Source of the DNA: Pseudobacteroides cellulosolvens ATCC 35603 = DSM 2933
Lineage (GTDB): Bacteria > Bacillota > Clostridia > Acetivibrionales > DSM-2933
Assembly (NCBI RefSeq): GCF_001262605.1
Contig: NZ_LGTC01000001.1
Span: forward strand, 5,094,001 to 5,158,000
Length of the DNA stretch: 64,000 nucleotides
Direction of reading: 5' to 3'
The notes below the pieces were generated by a model, which saw only the letters and a program-made list of their open reading frames with translations, was not told where the DNA came from and did no database searches. Below are positions 61,695 to 64,000 of the stretch, in pieces (position 1 is the stretch's first letter; each line of letters starts with the position of its first letter). The translations under genes and the position numbers were made by a program.

Positions 61695-62585
61695 TTAATA
61701 ACCCTCCTCGTATAAAAACGGTTCTGTATTCTTTACATTTATTGGTTCTATATCTATATACCATTTACCGTCTATTTTCACCAGGTATCTGGATTCATAA
61801 TCCATTGCATAACTATCAGGCTTGGAATATCCATATAATCCGTATATAACTCTTACCTTGGTATCGCTTATTTTCTCAACTAAGCACTTGGTTTGACATT
61901 CCTTCAGATTATTCAATTTCATCAAATTATTATAGCTACCACTTAATTTTTCATACTTCTTTTCAAAACCCTCTTTGCTTGTTATACCTTTCTTTTTAAG
62001 AGAATCTGGTGATAAATAGTTATAAACCTTATCCCATTCTTTCGCCATCTCCAATTCAATCACCGTTCTTATCATATCTGCTATTTTTTTGTATTCGTCA
62101 TTGACTATAGATGTTGCAGCTGGCGTCACTTTTGGTGCAATTGTAGGTGTTGCTTTGCCGGTGGTAATGTATACAGTCCTTGTGGCTCCGTTCCATTCCA
62201 CATTTGCACCTAAAGCTTCACTGACAAAACGCAGCGGTACAAAAGTTCTATCCTCTTTTATAACTGCTTTTGCATCAAGGGATATTACCTTTCCGTCTGC
62301 TATAGCTTCCAAAACTCCTATTTTCAATTCTATTAATATTCCATTTTTGTTTATATATACAACCTTTAACTCACTGTTCCAGTCTACCTTACAGCCCAAA
62401 TTTTCAGCTACAAACCGTACAGGTATCATAGTTCTATTACTTTTACTATCGATAAAAGGACGAGCATCAGGAAAAGCAATTGTTTTTCCATCGACTTTCA
62501 CTGTAATATCTTGAGAGCTTGCAAAGCATGCAATACCAATAACTAATGTAATAACCGAAACTATAGCTATAATTATCCTTTTCAT
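61695..62585 (-). CDS. Secreted stalk-domain protein, cassette copy 1
   Basis: A 296-residue exported protein: signal peptide about 1-23, stalk domain about 26-140 with SNRTMIPVRFVAENLGCKVDWN and EDRTFVPLRFVSEALGANVEWNGATRTVYI, a TPTIAPKVTPAATS linker, and a C-terminal NTF2/DUF4878-like region (MAKEWDKVYNYLSPDSLKKKG, RYLVKIDGKWYIDIEP). First gene of a two-gene cassette; the second follows one base later. The same gene order begins again at the window edge. Confidence 0.75.
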   Translation of the reverse strand: MKRIIIAIVSVITLVIGIACFASSQDITVKVDGKTIAFPDARPFIDSKSNRTMIPVRFVAENLGCKVDWNSELKVVYINKNGILIELKIGVLEAIADGKVISLDAKAVIKEDRTFVPLRFVSEALGANVEWNGATRTVYITTGKATPTIAPKVTPAATSIVNDEYKKIADMIRTVIELEMAKEWDKVYNYLSPDSLKKKGITSKEGFEKKYEKLSGSYNNLMKLNNLKECQTKCLVEKISDTKVRVIYGLYGYSKPDSYAMDYESRYLVKIDGKWYIDIEPINVKNTEPFLYEEGY

Positions 62586-62640
62586 GTAAATTACCTCCTA
62601 AATTTTAAATATATATTATATAGTATCATCACTTACAGTT

Positions 62641-62796
62641 ATTTCAATATATTATGTTGAGAGCATAGCAGAGTTTACCAGGCCTCCCTTTGATAAGCCC
62701 CAAAGCTTTATCAAATTATTTGATGAAGATAAGCGGAAGGAATTTGTTAATATAGTCAAAGAGGTTAAAGATAATGCCACAAAAATTATAAGCTAA
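62641..62796 (+). pseudogene. Possible C-terminal gene remnant
   Basis: The plus strand is open for about 50 codons with no start, ending in ESIAEFTRPPFDKPQSFIKLFDEDKRKEF and a TAA at 62794-62796. The composition is protein-like (charged, helical) unlike the AT-rich surroundings, and it runs straight into repeat copy H. It looks like the tail of a lost gene; the family is not recognised. Confidence 0.35.
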
Positions 62797-62895
62797 GGCA
62801 TGATTGAAAAATTACTTGCCGCTTTGAGCGCGTGTTCACGAGTTAAGTTAACACGGAAGCGAAATTATACGGGAAGTTATATTTTCAACTTGCCT
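62796..62895. repeat. Palindromic repeat family, copy H (reverse orientation)
   Basis: Ends AGGCATGATTGAAAAATTAC and ATATTTTCAacttGCCT with ACTTgCCG/CGGgAAGT inside; inner palindrome GTGTTCAC-GAGTTAA-GTTAACAC. It separates the two cassette copies and overlaps the stop of the plus-strand remnant. 100 bp. Confidence 0.85.
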
Positions 62896-62914
62896 AAGCT
62901 TTTGTTCTATCTCC

Positions 62915-63907
62915 TTAGAACCAGCTCCCTCGTGGCGGATCACCCGACACCCATTTTGCAGTACCGGGCTTCCAACTGTATACACAAGCATTTAATTGTC
63001 CAATACCTTCTTTTGTCATGGTAATAGTTCCGCCGGCATCAATAATTTTATCACCGTCTAAGAGGGGACCTGTGACAAGTAATTTATCTATTGTCCAATC
63101 CTGTTCAACTCTCCAATAAGTACTGCCTGTCCTTGTTTCTGTTGTGGTTTCCAATGTGACAGGATCTGTTACCGTAACTGTGTATCTATACTGCCTTATA
63201 TCCGAATCATACTGGGTTGTTGTTTTATTTCCATCAACATAAACCCTGACATTCTGGGGAAGATTCCGCCACTCGCATGACGGAGGGTCAAATTTTATTT
63301 TTCCTATTGGAGCCGCTGACGGTTTAGGTTTAAGTGTAGGAGTGGGAGTAGGAGTAACTATCGGATTTTTTATACTCAGTTTAGGGATCACTTCTGTTTT
63401 ATAATCAGGTTCATGGGCTCCAAGAGTTGCCCACCAACCCTTTTGGTATTTACACTCCCTTTTATATTTTACATACCCGTCATCCGTTTCTGTAGCTTCT
63501 AACCTCTCGATCTCAGCCCATTCACCCCAATTATGATTATTGGCATCGTATGTACTTAGAGGCAACTGATTTAATGTTATCATTGTTCCTTGCATTTCTG
63601 GCGGACTGCCATCCTTAAAAACCTTGTATTGTATCCACTCATCATGGCCTACATGGTGGCATGTTGCATGCCACCATGTATAGAAACGAAAAACAGTTTT
63701 ATATGTACCATCTGTATCATCGTAATCCAGTATGATTTTTTCCGATTTATCTATTTCACTTTCACCGCTAACCACATTTATTAATGGATCGTCTATGTAA
63801 TATCTATTATCATAATAATCTATTCTTATTTGAGCATAAACATATTGTGTCAAGTATACCACCAATATTATCAGTATAATTATTTTTGTTTTCAATTTGA
63901 TCCTTTT
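62915..63907 (-). CDS. Unrecognised secreted protein, cassette copy 2
   Basis: Paralogue of the gene at 60695 (331 residues, start TTG at 63910 or equivalent). The N-terminal ~150 residues differ at about 25 positions (for example KLKTKIIILIILVVYL versus KFKIKIILIIICVVYL). From YKRECKYQKGWW to the end the two are nearly identical (one V/I change), and the nucleotide sequence matches just as closely. This uneven pattern suggests recent duplication with later gene conversion of the 3' half. Function unknown. Confidence 0.7.
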   Translation of the reverse strand, partial: KRIKLKTKIIILIILVVYLTQYVYAQIRIDYYDNRYYIDDPLINVVSGESEIDKSEKIILDYDDTDGTYKTVFRFYTWWHATCHHVGHDEWIQYKVFKDGSPPEMQGTMITLNQLPLSTYDANNHNWGEWAEIERLEATETDDGYVKYKRECKYQKGWWATLGAHEPDYKTEVIPKLSIKNPIVTPTPTPTLKPKPSAAPIGKIKFDPPSCEWRNLPQNVRVYVDGNKTTTQYDSDIRQYRYTVTVTDPVTLETTTETRTGSTYWRVEQDWTIDKLLVTGPLLDGDKIIDAGGTITMTKEGIGQLNACVYSWKPGTAKWVSGDPPRGSWF

Positions 63908-63911
63908 CAAA

Positions 63912-64000
63912 TTAATAACCCTCCTCGTATAAAAACGGTTCTGTGTTCTTTACAATTATTGGTTCTATATCTATGTACCATTTACTGTCTATTTTTACTA
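63912..64000 (-). CDS. Secreted stalk-domain protein, cassette copy 2 (3' end only, cut by window)
   Basis: The last 28 codons before TAA (63912-63914) read VKIDSKWYIDIEPIIVKNTEPFLYEEGY, differing at two positions from the end of the gene at 61695. The spacing to the next gene (TTG start one base after the stop region) is the same as in copy 1. The remainder lies outside the window. Confidence 0.8.
   Translation of the reverse strand, partial: VKIDSKWYIDIEPIIVKNTEPFLYEEGY

Noticed and set aside
1..64000. CRISPR array
   Set aside because: The repeated elements are few, widely spaced and palindromic with unequal spacing; no regular repeat-spacer run exists and no cas gene was found.

Overview
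The window reads as chromosomal DNA of an AT-rich, spore-forming, anaerobic, cellulosome-type clostridium (Acetivibrio/Ruminiclostridium/Pseudobacteroides-like). The evidence is a secreted M6 metalloprotease ending in a type I dockerin, several secreted proteins with copper-amine-oxidase N-terminal-like (stalk) domains and Pro/Thr linkers, CotF-like spore-coat genes, LonB and YtaF, and the Firmicute order rpmG-secE-nusG-rplKA-rplJL-rpoBC-str. The species assignment is inference; no rRNA or tRNA gene was seen.

Bases 1-14,000 (minus strand) hold housekeeping genes: tsaD (broken by a one-base frameshift), uppP, lonB, clpX, clpP, tig, a metallophosphoesterase, uvrC, an enzyme I-like PTS protein with an HPr-like partner that lacks His15, and an ECF sigma/anti-sigma pair. 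A lone plus-strand DUF192 gene (14,003-14,344) converges on tuf. From 14,464 to 31,215 lies the translation/transcription super-cluster, with an L10 leader, a strong rplL terminator, an 821-bp rplL-rpoB spacer containing its own promoters, and a separate str-operon promoter. Bases 31,477-46,253 (minus strand) carry ilvD-ilvB, cvpA, a DUF5711 protein, a YkvI-type membrane protein, a four-gene Gld-like ABC transporter operon and a P-type Ca2+-ATPase.

From 46,460 onward the region becomes accessory in character, mostly plus strand: stalk-domain proteins, a methyltransferase, a secreted protein built from three tandem ~185-residue lectin-like repeats, ytaF, an Orn/Lys/Arg decarboxylase (minus), the dockerin protease (minus), two CotF-like genes, and a MoxR-DUF58 pair followed by a 59-codon membrane ORF. 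The right edge (60,695-64,000, minus) is a tandemly duplicated two-gene cassette (stalk-domain protein plus an unrecognised secreted protein); the second copy runs off the window.

The most unusual structure is a family of about eight ~100-bp interspersed palindromes in intergenic gaps. They share terminal arms of the type AGGCATGA...ACTTCCG and an inner palindrome GTGTTGAC-TTAACTC-GTCAACAC. One copy supplies the stop codon of the decarboxylase gene, and shortened versions flank the DUF192 gene. A second, distinct double-hairpin element occurs twice (2,153-2,279 and 38,401-38,518), with arms that differ between copies yet still pair.
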